From Flagellimonas sp. S3867 (lineage in GTDB: Bacteria > Bacteroidota > Bacteroidia > Flavobacteriales > Flavobacteriaceae): a stretch of DNA of 64,000 nucleotides. The DNA lies in contig NZ_JACVMN010000003.1 of assembly GCF_014698935.1 (NCBI RefSeq), forward strand, positions 124,001 to 188,000, written 5' to 3'. The position numbers were made by a program, and so were the translations under genes. The notes under the pieces are model-generated. The model ran no database searches, was not told the DNA's origin, and saw only the letters and a list, made by a program, of their open reading frames with translations. Below, one piece after another: positions 40,543 to 50,178 of this stretch (its first letter is position 1; each line of letters begins with the position of its first letter).

Positions 40543-42744
40543 ATGGAAATACAACAATTTCGATACGATAACAAGATCGTGCAAAAGTTTTTATACGCCA
40601 CCATGCTTTGGGGCGTTGTTGGAATGCTGATTGGGCTCTTGTTGGCCTTCATGTTTTTGTTTCCGAACATAACGGACGGCATTTCATGGCTAAGTTTTGG
40701 ACGTTTACGTCCACTTCACACCAATGCAGTGATATTTGCCTTCGTAGGTAATGCAATTTTTGCAGGGGTTTATTACTCAACACAAAGACTGCTTAAAACA
40801 AGGATGTTCAGCGATGGCTTGAGCAATTTCAATTTTTGGGGTTGGCAATTGATCATTGTGGCCGCGGCAATTACTTTGCCTTTGGGGTATACCACCTCAA
40901 AAGAATACGCCGAACTGGAATGGCCCATTGATTTGGCCATCGCAGTGGTTTGGGTAGCCTTTGGATGGAATTTAATTGGTACTATCCTAAAAAGAAGACA
41001 ACGACACCTGTATGTGGCCATTTGGTTTTACCTAGCCACTTTTGTCACTGTCGCCGTTCTCCATATTTTCAATAGTTTGGAACTTCCAGTGTCCGCATTA
41101 AAAAGCTATTCAGTTTATGCTGGGGTTCAAGATGCTTTGGTACAATGGTGGTATGGTCACAACGCGGTGGCTTTCTTCCTAACTACTCCATTCTTGGGGT
41201 TGATGTACTATTTTGTTCCTAAAGCGGCCAATAGGCCCATTTATTCATATCGATTGTCCATTGTTCACTTTTGGTCGTTGATATTTATTTATATCTGGGC
41301 GGGCCCACACCATTTATTATACTCTTCATTACCCGATTGGGCCCAAAATTTGGGAGTAGCTTTCTCCGTAATGTTGATTGCACCTTCATGGGGTGGTATG
41401 ATCAATGGTTTATTAACCCTCCGTGGCGTATGGGATAAAGTACGAAGCGATGCAACCCTAAAATTCATGGTCGTTGCCATTACAGGTTACGGTATGGCAA
41501 CTTTCGAGGGTCCCATGCTATCCCTTAAAAATGTAAATGCAATCGCCCACTTCAGTGATTGGATCATAGCGCACGTTCACGTAGGTGCACTGGCATGGAA
41601 TGGCTTCCTGACATTCGGGATGATCTATTGGCTGGTACCCAAAATGTTCAAAACAACGTTGCATTCCAAGAGTTTGGCCAACCTCCATTTCTGGATTGGC
41701 ACGCTCGGAATCATATTATATGCATTGCCAATGTACGTGGCCGGATTTACCCAGGCTTTAATGTGGAAAGAATTTAATCCAGACGGAACTTTGGTTTACG
41801 GTAACTTTTTGGAAACCGTTACCCAGATTATCCCCATGTATTGGATGAGGGCTATAGGAGGAACTATGTTCATTATTGGTATGCTCATTATGGTGTACAA
41901 CGTAATTGTAACCATCAGAAAAGGAAGTAGCGTTGAAGATGAATTGGCCGAAGCTCCGGCGTTGACCAAAGTTTCCAAAAGACGAGTGGCTGGCGAGACT
42001 TTCCATAGTTGGTTGGAAAGAAAACCCGTTCAACTGACCATCTTGGCTACCATTGCTATTTTGATTGGGGGAATCATTCAGATTGTTCCGACCATTTTGG
42101 TGAAATCCAACATCCCAACAATTACCAGCGTTAAACCTTATACGCCACTGGAGTTGGAAGGACGTGACCTTTACATCAGAGAAGGATGCGTGGGTTGTCA
42201 CTCCCAGATGATAAGACCTTTTAGAAGTGAAGTGGAGCGCTATGGCGAATATGCCAAAGCAGGAGAATTTGTTTATGACCACCCCTTCCTTTGGGGAAGT
42301 AAACGAACAGGCCCTGATTTGCTTAGGATAGGAGGAAAATATTCAGACAATTGGCACTTAAGCCATATGTATGATCCTCAGATAACCTCGCCGGGGTCCA
42401 TTATGCCTGCTTACCAATGGTTGGTTCAAAATGAACATGATAGAAGTGGTGTACAAAGCAAAATGGAGGTCATGGTTAAATTGGGCGTACCCTATACCGA
42501 TGAGGACATTGCGAATGCGCAGCAGTCCATGGCAGAGCAAGCTGGGCAAATTGAGAAAAATCTGTATTCAGATCCTGAATTTGCTAGAAGCTATGAAGCA
42601 GATAAAAAAATCGCGCAGGAAAATGGTGAGGATTTTGTAGAGATGCGTGATCGTGAAATAGTGTCCTTGATCGCCTATTTGCAACGATTGGGTACGGATA
42701 TCAAAGTGAAGGATACCGAAGAATTATTATCTCAAAACAAATAA
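40543..42744 (+). CDS. ccoNO: Fused cbb3 cytochrome oxidase subunits I and II (CcoN-CcoO)
   Basis: A protein of 733 residues. The N-terminal ~490 residues are CcoN with twelve or more helices and haem/CuB histidines in RPLHTNAVIF, WWYGHNAVAFF, WAGPHHLLYS and IAHVHVGALAW. After a linker helix comes CcoO with one c-type haem site, C549-V-G-C552-H553, and the methionine region GSIMPAYQW. CcoN and CcoO are separate genes in proteobacteria, while fusion is usual in Bacteroidota. It is the catalytic core of high-affinity oxygen reduction in the cytoplasmic membrane. Confidence 0.95.
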   Translation: MEIQQFRYDNKIVQKFLYATMLWGVVGMLIGLLLAFMFLFPNITDGISWLSFGRLRPLHTNAVIFAFVGNAIFAGVYYSTQRLLKTRMFSDGLSNFNFWGWQLIIVAAAITLPLGYTTSKEYAELEWPIDLAIAVVWVAFGWNLIGTILKRRQRHLYVAIWFYLATFVTVAVLHIFNSLELPVSALKSYSVYAGVQDALVQWWYGHNAVAFFLTTPFLGLMYYFVPKAANRPIYSYRLSIVHFWSLIFIYIWAGPHHLLYSSLPDWAQNLGVAFSVMLIAPSWGGMINGLLTLRGVWDKVRSDATLKFMVVAITGYGMATFEGPMLSLKNVNAIAHFSDWIIAHVHVGALAWNGFLTFGMIYWLVPKMFKTTLHSKSLANLHFWIGTLGIILYALPMYVAGFTQALMWKEFNPDGTLVYGNFLETVTQIIPMYWMRAIGGTMFIIGMLIMVYNVIVTIRKGSSVEDELAEAPALTKVSKRRVAGETFHSWLERKPVQLTILATIAILIGGIIQIVPTILVKSNIPTITSVKPYTPLELEGRDLYIREGCVGCHSQMIRPFRSEVERYGEYAKAGEFVYDHPFLWGSKRTGPDLLRIGGKYSDNWHLSHMYDPQITSPGSIMPAYQWLVQNEHDRSGVQSKMEVMVKLGVPYTDEDIANAQQSMAEQAGQIEKNLYSDPEFARSYEADKKIAQENGEDFVEMRDREIVSLIAYLQRLGTDIKVKDTEELLSQNK

Positions 42745-42747
42745 GCC

Positions 42748-42933
42748 ATGTTGAAATTTGTAAAAAACCATATGGAAAGTATCGAGGGTATTGCTAGTTA
42801 TCCGATGATATCGCTTTTGATCTTTTTCGTGTTTTTTGTTTTACTGTTTTGGTGGGTTTTTACGGCCTCCAAAGCACATATCAAAGAGATGGGAGAATTG
42901 CCTTTAGATAACGATCAACATAACAAACTATAA
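42748..42933 (+). CDS. ccoQ: cbb3 oxidase subunit CcoQ-like
   Basis: A protein of 61 residues with a single membrane helix (MISLLIFFVFFVLLFWWVFTA) and a short polar tail. Position between ccoNO and ccoP, length and helix fit CcoQ/FixQ, which stabilises the complex and its contact with CcoP. Sequence similarity within this subunit is low, so the call rests mainly on context. Confidence 0.85.
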   Translation: MLKFVKNHMESIEGIASYPMISLLIFFVFFVLLFWWVFTASKAHIKEMGELPLDNDQHNKL

Positions 42934-42937
42934 AATT

Positions 42938-43825
42938 ATGAACACAAGAACACCATGGTGGATACGTATTCCAGTACTATTCTTCCTAATCTTCGGATTA
43001 ATGGAATATTTTATAGACTCTGGAGACAAGCCGGCAATAATAGAATATCCAATTACGCAGTTTTTCCTGCTGTTGGTTTTAATGATTTTGATTGCCATAG
43101 AACTGATATTACATTCCATAGAAAATGTAATGTTCCAAACGCTGTCCGAAGAAGGGAAAGCAAAATACTTGGCCTCCAAGACCAAAAAACTCGAATGGAA
43201 ATGGGCCAAAAGAGTATACCAGAACCTTACTAAAAGTAGGGAGATAGAAAAAGAAGGAGAAATAATTTTAGATCATAACTATGACGGCATTCGGGAGCTG
43301 GACAATGTGTTACCACCCTGGTGGGTGTACCTATTTTATGGAACAATCATTTTTGGCGTAATTTATATGGTTAGGTTTCATGTAACTGGTGATTATACCC
43401 AAGCAGAGGAATATGAACAAGAAGTTGCCGAGGCCAGATTGGCCATTGAGGAGTATAAGAAGACTGCTAAAGATTTGGTAGATGTAAATACCGTTGAATT
43501 CCTATCCGAAGCTGCTGATCTAGCTGCTGGCGAAAAAATATTTATCGCCAACTGCGTGGCCTGTCATATGGCTGATGGAGGTGGTGGTATTGGCCCTAAT
43601 TTAACCGATGAATACTGGATTTTGGGTGGAGGAATTAAAAATATCTTCAGTACCGTTTCCGAAGGTGGGCGTGATGGAAAAGGAATGATTGCCTGGAAGC
43701 AAAGCTTAAAACCATTGGAAATTGCGCAAGTATCAAGTTATATTATGACGATGGAAGGCACAATGCCTGCAAATCCCAAAGCTGCGGAAGGAGAAGTTTG
43801 GACCAATCCAGATGCCGCTAATTAA
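42938..43825 (+). CDS. ccoP: cbb3 oxidase cytochrome c subunit CcoP (one haem)
   Basis: A protein of 295 residues: two N-terminal helices, a segment with LDNVLPPWWVYLFYGTIIFGVIY typical of CcoP, then one cytochrome c domain with C206-V-A-C209-H210 and a distal Met in the C-terminal part (GTMPANP). Proteobacterial CcoP has two such sites, whereas here there is only one. It passes electrons to CcoO. The gene is four bases after ccoQ. A hairpin-forming repeat follows in the gap to ccoG. Confidence 0.92.
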   Translation: MNTRTPWWIRIPVLFFLIFGLMEYFIDSGDKPAIIEYPITQFFLLLVLMILIAIELILHSIENVMFQTLSEEGKAKYLASKTKKLEWKWAKRVYQNLTKSREIEKEGEIILDHNYDGIRELDNVLPPWWVYLFYGTIIFGVIYMVRFHVTGDYTQAEEYEQEVAEARLAIEEYKKTAKDLVDVNTVEFLSEAADLAAGEKIFIANCVACHMADGGGGIGPNLTDEYWILGGGIKNIFSTVSEGGRDGKGMIAWKQSLKPLEIAQVSSYIMTMEGTMPANPKAAEGEVWTNPDAAN

Positions 43826-43840
43826 GTTAAAGTAATATCC

Positions 43841-43880
43841 CTCCCCTTGTCATCCTGAACCTGTCTAAGGAAAAGGGGAG
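43841..43880. repeat. Short hairpin-forming element between ccoP and ccoG, REP-like
   Basis: CTCCCCTT (43841-43848) pairs with AAGGGGAG (43873-43880), enclosing GTCATCCTGAACCTGTCT, a style of sequence I associate with dispersed intergenic repeats in flavobacteria. There is no T-run, so it is not a clear terminator; it may stabilise the upstream mRNA. Confidence 0.4.
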
Positions 43881-43920
43881 GTGTCAGAAGAACGGAGGGG
43901 TTGATCGATAAATAATTGCA

Positions 43921-45330
43921 ATGGAAGAGAACTTTAGGGATTCCATAGGAACGATTACAGAAGAAGGCAAGCGGGCATGGATATTTCCCAAAAAGCCAAG
44001 CGGACGTTTTTTTAAGTACCGCAAATATGTGAGTTATGGACTTTTGTTGTTCCTTTTTGCATCTCCATTCATAAAAATCAATGGACATCAGTTTTTGTTG
44101 TTCAATGTGTTGGAGCGGCGGTTCAATATTTTTGGATTTCCTTTTTGGCCACAAGATTTTCACTTGGTCGTTGTATCCATGATTGCCGGGATAATCTTTA
44201 TTGCGTTGTTTACCGTCGCATACGGGCGTATTTTTTGTGGATGGATGTGCCCCCAGACCATTTTTATGGAAATGGTTTTCAGAAGAATAGAATATTGGAT
44301 CGATGGAGACCGGGGTGCCCAAATGCGATTGAGCAAATCCTCATGGAACGCAAAAAAAATTCGAAAGAGATTGTTGAAATGGGCCGTCTTTTTTATCATT
44401 TCATTTTTAATAGCAAACGTCTTCCTAGCGTATTTAATCGGGAGTGATGAATTGATACAATACGTTTTTGACGGTCCAATGGCGCATTTGGGAACCATGG
44501 TTCCCTTATTGATATTTACAGCGGTCTTTTATTTTGTTTTTGCTTGGTTTCGTGAACAGGTCTGCATCATAGCCTGTCCATATGGAAGGCTTCAGGGAGT
44601 GCTTTTGGATGATAAATCCATTGTTGTGGCCTATGACCACAAACGGGGAGAAGGAGATAATGGACGCAAAAAGTTCCGTAAAAACGAAGATCGCGATGCT
44701 TTAGGTCACGGAGATTGCATTGATTGTTTTCAATGTGTAAATGTTTGTCCAACTGGGATAGATATTCGAAATGGAACTCAATTGGAATGTGTGAATTGTA
44801 CTGCCTGTATCGATGAGTGCGACCACATTATGGACAGCATTAAAAAACCAAGAGGGTTGATTCGTTATGCTAGCGAAGATGAGATAAACAAGAAATCGAA
44901 ATTCAAGTTTACAGCCAGGATGAAGGGGTACACGGCCGTATTAATTGTGTTGACAGGTATCCTAATTGGGATGTTATTCCTAAGAAATGATGTAGAAGCA
45001 AATATTTTAAGATTACCAGGACAGTTATATCAGCGCAAGGCGGATAATATTATCAGTAATGTGTATACTTATAAATTGGTGAATAAGACCTCCAAAGAAA
45101 TTGATGATGTCAGATTTGAATTGCTGTCACATAAAGGCACCATACAAATTGTATCCAAGGAAAATTTCAAGGTTTCTCCAGAGGAAATGGCGGAAGGAAC
45201 CTTATTTATTGAAATCAATAATTCGGTACTGACCGGAGATAAGGATAAACTAAAAATCGGAGTTTACAGTGGAGACAAGCTCATAGAGACCACGGTTACC
45301 CAATTTTTAGCGCCTAGAAGTTATAATTAA
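43921..45330 (+). CDS. ccoG: Cytochrome c oxidase accessory protein CcoG (FixG/RdxA)
   Basis: A protein of 469 residues. Several helices, the CGWMCPQTIFMEMVFRRIE motif, ACPYGRLQ, and two ferredoxin-type cysteine clusters (CIDCFQCVNVCPTG and CVNCTACIDEC), then a C-terminal Ig-like periplasmic domain. The protein is thought to reduce Cu(II) during oxidase assembly. It is 95 bases after ccoP, separated by a hairpin element, and 11 bases before ccoH. Confidence 0.93.
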   Translation: MEENFRDSIGTITEEGKRAWIFPKKPSGRFFKYRKYVSYGLLLFLFASPFIKINGHQFLLFNVLERRFNIFGFPFWPQDFHLVVVSMIAGIIFIALFTVAYGRIFCGWMCPQTIFMEMVFRRIEYWIDGDRGAQMRLSKSSWNAKKIRKRLLKWAVFFIISFLIANVFLAYLIGSDELIQYVFDGPMAHLGTMVPLLIFTAVFYFVFAWFREQVCIIACPYGRLQGVLLDDKSIVVAYDHKRGEGDNGRKKFRKNEDRDALGHGDCIDCFQCVNVCPTGIDIRNGTQLECVNCTACIDECDHIMDSIKKPRGLIRYASEDEINKKSKFKFTARMKGYTAVLIVLTGILIGMLFLRNDVEANILRLPGQLYQRKADNIISNVYTYKLVNKTSKEIDDVRFELLSHKGTIQIVSKENFKVSPEEMAEGTLFIEINNSVLTGDKDKLKIGVYSGDKLIETTVTQFLAPRSYN

Positions 45331-45341
45331 AAAGTAAAAAG

Positions 45342-45788
45342 ATGAAAATAAACTGGGGAACAGGAATAGTGATTGCGTTCATCGCTTTTATAACATTTAT
45401 ACTCTACTTCGTTGTGCGCATGAGTACCGATAATAGTGCAAATCACGATTTGGTCACAGAAGATTATTATAAGCAGGAATTGGCTTATCAAAAAGAAATC
45501 GATGCATCCGAATCGGCCTTGGCAATGGATGCGAAACTTAAAATCGTAAAATCGGAAAAAGGAATAACCATCTTTTTTCCGAAGAAATTCGACTACAAAA
45601 AAATTACGGGAACAGTGTCCCTATACAGACCGTCTAACAAGCATTTGGATTTAGACTTTCCTTTAAGTTTGTCCAAAACACATTTGCTCATACCTGACAA
45701 TCGCTTGGTGGACGGTCGCTGGGACATTTCCGTAAAATGGCAATACGAAGAAAATAAATTTTTGTTCAAAGAACGATTGACATATTAG
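45342..45788 (+). CDS. ccoH: cbb3 oxidase assembly protein CcoH (FixH)
   Basis: A protein of 148 residues: one N-terminal membrane helix (WGTGIVIAFIAFITFILYFVV), the FixH feature VTEDYYKQELAYQKEIDA, then a small beta-rich periplasmic domain. FixH stabilises the oxidase assembly intermediate. It lies between ccoG and the SafE-family gene, three bases before the latter. Confidence 0.88.
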   Translation: MKINWGTGIVIAFIAFITFILYFVVRMSTDNSANHDLVTEDYYKQELAYQKEIDASESALAMDAKLKIVKSEKGITIFFPKKFDYKKITGTVSLYRPSNKHLDLDFPLSLSKTHLLIPDNRLVDGRWDISVKWQYEENKFLFKERLTY

Positions 45789-45791
45789 ATC

Positions 45792-46502
45792 ATGTTGGCA
45801 TCAGCGTTGATATTGGGTTTTTTGGGTAGCTTGCACTGTTTGGGCATGTGTGGCCCCATTGCCTTTTTATTACCGCTTGACCATGAAAACAAGGGTAAAA
45901 AGTTGGCTCAGGTTTTTATCTATCATTTCGGAAGGCTTCTGGCTTATGGGGTTATTGGTATCCTATTTGGTTTATTGGGCAAAGGCCTCTCCTTATTCGG
46001 AATCCAGCAAAAATTGTCTATAGCGGTTGGAGTAATCATGATTCTGTTGGTTCTGCTGCCCAGCAAATATTTTATGGCCAGTAATTTTTCAAAACCCATT
46101 TATACCATCCTTGGAAAAGTTAAATCCCGTTTGGGAACTGAGCTTAAGAAGAAGACACCGGATGCTTTGTTGACCATAGGCTTTTTAAACGGATTTTTGC
46201 CCTGCGGGTTGGTTTACATGGCAGTTTTAGGAGCCATTGCATACGGTAGCGCATTAGAAGGAGGTTTGTACATGGTTTTATTTGGTGCTGGCACAATTCC
46301 ATTGATGACAGCAGTTGTTTTTTCCAAAGCATTTTTTAATACACCGGCGAAAACGAGGTTACGAAAGTTGATACCTGCGTTCGTAGTACTTGTTGGAGTG
46401 TTATTTATTATACGAGGACTCGGGTTGGGAATTCCGTATGTATCCCCCAAGGAGATTTCGACAAATTCGGCATCGGCAAATATAGAATGTCATCAACCAT
46501 AA
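45792..46502 (+). CDS. SafE/UreH-family membrane protein linked to cbb3 assembly
   Basis: A protein of 236 residues with six helices. The opening LILGFLGSLHCLGMCGPI and the second FLPCGLVYMAVLGAIAYG are the paired Cys-containing motifs (CxGMCG, PCG) of the sulfite-exporter/UreH-2 group. In Bacteroidota these genes commonly end the cco cluster and are suspected of copper or metal handling for the oxidase. Transport direction and substrate are unknown. Confidence 0.82.
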   Translation: MLASALILGFLGSLHCLGMCGPIAFLLPLDHENKGKKLAQVFIYHFGRLLAYGVIGILFGLLGKGLSLFGIQQKLSIAVGVIMILLVLLPSKYFMASNFSKPIYTILGKVKSRLGTELKKKTPDALLTIGFLNGFLPCGLVYMAVLGAIAYGSALEGGLYMVLFGAGTIPLMTAVVFSKAFFNTPAKTRLRKLIPAFVVLVGVLFIIRGLGLGIPYVSPKEISTNSASANIECHQP

Positions 46503-46542
46503 AAGGTTGCTTGTGCATAAATATGAAGATAAAGCATAGAAA

Positions 46543-47811
46543 ATGAGAATTACATCATTAGAAGAAGCAGTAAGTATAGTCAAATCCGGCGACCGGATAT
46601 TTTTTCAAGGAGCGGCAATGACACCCAATGAACTCATTGATGCTCTCTGTGATCGTTACAAGGAGTTGGAAGATGTTGAGATAATCTCAATCCATACCGA
46701 GGGAGGGGCAAAATACGTGCAAGAACCCTTTAGTAGCGCATTTACATTGAACTCTTGTTTTGTTGGAGGTAACGTAAGGAAAAGCGTAAATACACCTCAT
46801 GCCGGATATATTCCCATCTTCTTAAGTGAAATACCATGGCTTTTCAAAAGAAATATTCTGCCGTTGGATGTTGCTTTCGTCCAAGTTTCAAGTCCTGATA
46901 AACATGGTTACTGTTCTCTCGGTGTCTCTGTGGATGTGGCACTTCCCGCAATTCGGACGGCTAAAAAAATAGTTGCGCAAATAAATCCCCATGTTCCGAG
47001 AACACATGGAACAGGAATCATTCATATTGATCAAATAGAGTTTGCTGCAGAGGTTAATCGCCCAATACATGAACACGAACAAGGAGAAATATCCCAAATA
47101 GAACAAAAAATTGGGTTCAATGTGGCCTCTTTAATAGAAGATGGAGCCACCCTACAAATGGGTATTGGAAATATTCCAAATGCGGTGTTGGACAATTTAA
47201 AAAACCATAAAAGATTGGGGGTTCATACGGAAATGTTTTCCGATGGAGTATTACCGTTGATTGAAAGTGGTGTAATCACTGGTGAGGAAAAAGTGATTAA
47301 AAATGGGAAGATTGTGAGCTGCTTTGCCGTAGGGTCTAGAAAGTTGTATGATTTTATTGATGATAATCCCATTTGTGATTTTAGAGATTCGGGCTATACA
47401 AACGATACCGCAAGAATTCGAAGGAACCCTAAGGTTACTGCAATAAACAGTGCCATTGAAATCGATTTGACTGGGCAAGTATGTGCAGACACTATTGGCA
47501 GCTATCAATTTTCAGGTGTGGGCGGTCAAATGGATTTTATCCGTGGAGCATCATTGTCTGAAGGAGGGAAACCAATTTTCGCCATATCATCAACTACTAA
47601 AAAAGGAGGACCCAAAATAGTTCCTTTTTTAAAGGAAGGAGCCGGGGTTACAACCACCAGGGCTCACGTACACCATGTGGCAACCGAGTATGGCGTGGTA
47701 AATCTGTATGGTAAAAATCTACAGCAACGTGCAAAAGCATTAATATCAATTGCACACCCAGATCATCAAGAAATGTTGGAAAAAGCCGCATTTGAAAGAT
47801 TTAACCGATAG
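46543..47811 (+). CDS. Acetyl-CoA hydrolase/4-hydroxybutyrate-type CoA-transferase
   Basis: A protein of 422 residues with the two-domain class I CoA-transferase fold. MGIGNIPNAVLDNL is followed by the catalytic Glu in HTEMFSDGV, and later GVGGQMDFIRGA shapes the CoA site. Members swap CoA between acyl-CoA and acetate (4-hydroxybutyrate, butyrate or succinate donors). It lies 40 bases downstream of the cbb3 operon, so it may read through from it. ATP-saving acetate formation at low oxygen is an inference. A perfect-palindrome terminator follows. Confidence 0.85.
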   Translation: MRITSLEEAVSIVKSGDRIFFQGAAMTPNELIDALCDRYKELEDVEIISIHTEGGAKYVQEPFSSAFTLNSCFVGGNVRKSVNTPHAGYIPIFLSEIPWLFKRNILPLDVAFVQVSSPDKHGYCSLGVSVDVALPAIRTAKKIVAQINPHVPRTHGTGIIHIDQIEFAAEVNRPIHEHEQGEISQIEQKIGFNVASLIEDGATLQMGIGNIPNAVLDNLKNHKRLGVHTEMFSDGVLPLIESGVITGEEKVIKNGKIVSCFAVGSRKLYDFIDDNPICDFRDSGYTNDTARIRRNPKVTAINSAIEIDLTGQVCADTIGSYQFSGVGGQMDFIRGASLSEGGKPIFAISSTTKKGGPKIVPFLKEGAGVTTTRAHVHHVATEYGVVNLYGKNLQQRAKALISIAHPDHQEMLEKAAFERFNR

Positions 47812-47820
47812 CAGCAAATG

Positions 47821-47848
47821 AAAAAGGGAAGTAATTACTTCCCTTTTT
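47821..47848. terminator. Bidirectional intrinsic terminator
   Basis: A perfect 28-base palindrome (AAAAAGGGAAGTAA and its complement), giving a GGGAAG stem flanked by A- and T-runs on both sides, between the converging CoA-transferase and USP 10 genes. Confidence 0.9.
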
Positions 47849-47897
47849 CTGAGTTAGGTTTAATTAAAAAACAATCAATAAATCAATTAAACCAAGT

Positions 47898-48719
47898 CTA
47901 AATTTTAAATGTGATCACAGGTATCTGTGAGTGATTGGCTATGTCTTCGCCAATACTGCCCATAAAGAAATGCGATAATCCTCTTCTCCCATGCGTCGGT
48001 ATTCCAATAAGGTCCGCAGCAACAGATTCACTATAATTCAAAATCCCTTTTTCAACGCTGTAGTCGTTATAAATTTCAACCTCCAATCCCAGTGTGGCAA
48101 TATTCAACAATTTTGTAATTCTGGAATAGGCATCTTCTGTACTTAAAAATTCATCTCCAGGGGTGTTGACATAAACCAGGTAAAGCTTGGATTTGAACAA
48201 CTTGGCTATTTCAGCGGCTTTTTTAAGTGCTTCAATGTTCTCGTCCTTAAAATCACAGGCAAAAACAAAGCGTTCCACTTTAAACTTGTCGTTATCATCT
48301 TTGATGACTAGAACTGGAACATCCGAAGTACGAACCACACGTTCTGTATTGGACCCAATAAAAATCTCCTTCAATCCATCGGTGCCATGGGAGCCCATAA
48401 CAATAAGATCGGCATTGTGATTTTGGGCCAGTTCATTGACCTCACTGAAAACTTTATAATGTTTAATTACGGGGGTGACCGCCACTCCTTTCATATATGG
48501 TTTGTCCAAGAATTTGGCGAATCGTTTTTCGCCAATTCTAATTAGATGGACTACTTGTTCTTGGGAAACATATCCCGACTCGCTCATGATTGCTGGAGAG
48601 AGCTCGAGCATATGGAGCACCAATAGTTCAGCATCATGTTCTTTTGCCAGATTGGCCGCAACTTTTAGTGCTTTTTCTGATTGTTCTGAAAAATCTACGG
48701 GTACGATGATGCTTTTCAT
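47898..48719 (-). CDS. Universal stress protein, second subfamily (USP 10)
   Basis: A protein of 273 residues beginning SIIVPVDFSEQSEKALKVAA. It has MGSHGTDGLKEIFIGSN in the first domain and IPTHGRRGLSHFFMGSIGE in the second, so both halves keep a GxxG-x9-GS loop, as in USP 8. It is the second gene of a hemN-usp operon (gap 17 bases) and should be induced from the hemN promoter. Confidence 0.9.
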   Translation of the reverse strand: MKSIIVPVDFSEQSEKALKVAANLAKEHDAELLVLHMLELSPAIMSESGYVSQEQVVHLIRIGEKRFAKFLDKPYMKGVAVTPVIKHYKVFSEVNELAQNHNADLIVMGSHGTDGLKEIFIGSNTERVVRTSDVPVLVIKDDNDKFKVERFVFACDFKDENIEALKKAAEIAKLFKSKLYLVYVNTPGDEFLSTEDAYSRITKLLNIATLGLEVEIYNDYSVEKGILNYSESVAADLIGIPTHGRRGLSHFFMGSIGEDIANHSQIPVITFKI

Positions 48720-48736
48720 TTGTCTTAGTTTTAAGA

Positions 48737-50095
48737 TTAAACGGTCATGGAAAATAGCCTGGTCTCAGGCTTTTTTCGATGCAATTTCAGGTCAAAGGCC
48801 ATGCTGATGTTTCGAATGAAAGGTCTCCCTTTTTTGGTAACTTCAATGGTATTGGCCTCAATGGTTACCAAGCCATCCGACTTGAGTTCAGAAAGATTCT
48901 CGATTATTTTATCGAAATCAATAATTTCTTTTTCATCTGGAATCAATTCAGTTTTAAACTGACACATTAGATTAAGAATATGTTTTCTTACCAGTTGATC
49001 CTCAAGGGTTAAGATATGTCCTCTAAAAATGGGCAATACCCCATGTTCAACCAAGTGCTCGTATTCCTCAATGCTTTTTACATTTTGGGCGAATCCATAC
49101 CAACTGTCCCCTATGCTGGACACTCCCAATCCTATCATTAACTTGGTTTTCGAAGGGGTATAACCCATAAAGTTTCTATGCAATGTTCCATTCAACAAAG
49201 CTGAATACAAATTGTCGGTAGGTAAGGCAAAATGATCCATACCTACGTCCTTGTATCCTGAATCGGTCAGCATTTTTTTGCCCAATTCGTATTGTTTTTT
49301 CTTTTCTGACGAAGAAGGAAGGTTTTCTTCCTTAAAGCCCCGTTGTCCATTTCCTTTTAACCATGGGACATGCGCATAACTGTAAAAAGCTATTCGGTCA
49401 GGATTAAGGACATTGGTTTTTGCAATAGTTTGTTTCACATCTTCCAAAGTTTGGAAAGGCAGTCCATATATAATATCATGCCCTACAGATGTATATCCGA
49501 TTTCACGTGCCCACGCGGTCACATTTTTGACATTTTCGAAAGGTTGTACCCTATTTATCGCCTTTTGTACCACCGGGCTGTAATCTTGCACACCTAAACA
49601 GACCCTTTTGAACCCTACATCGAAAAGGGCCTGAAGGTGTTCTTTGGTTGTGTTGTTCGGATGTCCCTCAAAGCTAAATTGCGCATCAGGGGCTTTTTTT
49701 ACATGGCGGAGAATCCCCACAACAAGAAATTTCAAATTCTCAGGAGAGAAAAATGTTGGAGTGCCTCCTCCAAGGTGCAATTCTTTTATGAGTGGTTTTG
49801 TACCCAAGAGATCTCGATAGAGTTTCCACTCTTTGAGTACTGTTTTTATATAGGGCAGTTCCAGTTCATGCCGTTTTGTAATACGTTTGTGACAACCACA
49901 AAATGTACACATGCTCTCACAATAAGGAAGATGGATATATAGACTTACTCCACCTTCGGGGTCTTCTTGGAATGCTTTTAGCACGCTGGATTTCCATAAT
50001 TTACCGGAGAAATTCTCCAAATCCCAATAAGGAACTGTTGGGTAACTCGTATAGCGGGGACCCGGCACATTATATTTTTGAACAAGTTGACACAT
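48737..50095 (-). CDS. hemN: Oxygen-independent coproporphyrinogen III oxidase
   Basis: A protein of 452 residues, radical SAM type. The cluster motif is C59-x3-C63-x2-C66 in PYCESMCTFCGC, followed by HLGGGTPTFF and a C-terminal HemN domain. It converts coproporphyrinogen III to protoporphyrinogen IX without oxygen, which is needed to make haem for the cbb3 oxidase at low oxygen. The FNR-like promoter is perfect and a USP follows, matching hemN in rhizobial FixK and enterobacterial FNR regulons. Confidence 0.95.
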   Translation of the reverse strand: MCQLVQKYNVPGPRYTSYPTVPYWDLENFSGKLWKSSVLKAFQEDPEGGVSLYIHLPYCESMCTFCGCHKRITKRHELELPYIKTVLKEWKLYRDLLGTKPLIKELHLGGGTPTFFSPENLKFLVVGILRHVKKAPDAQFSFEGHPNNTTKEHLQALFDVGFKRVCLGVQDYSPVVQKAINRVQPFENVKNVTAWAREIGYTSVGHDIIYGLPFQTLEDVKQTIAKTNVLNPDRIAFYSYAHVPWLKGNGQRGFKEENLPSSSEKKKQYELGKKMLTDSGYKDVGMDHFALPTDNLYSALLNGTLHRNFMGYTPSKTKLMIGLGVSSIGDSWYGFAQNVKSIEEYEHLVEHGVLPIFRGHILTLEDQLVRKHILNLMCQFKTELIPDEKEIIDFDKIIENLSELKSDGLVTIEANTIEVTKKGRPFIRNISMAFDLKLHRKKPETRLFSMTV

Positions 50096-50115
50096 AATTG
50101 GTTTCTGTTACAGTT

Positions 50116-50158
50116 CAAAAGTAGTTTCGGAACCAAACAAAAAACATGATAATTGTCA
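50116..50158 (-). promoter_or_regulatory. FNR/FixK-like operator and -7 element for hemN-usp
   Basis: TGAT-AATT-GTCA at 50147-50158 and TACTTTTG (perfect) on the minus strand at 50123-50116, 23 bases apart. Confidence 0.85.
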
Positions 50159-50178
50159 GTCTTATGCAATCTTTCGCA

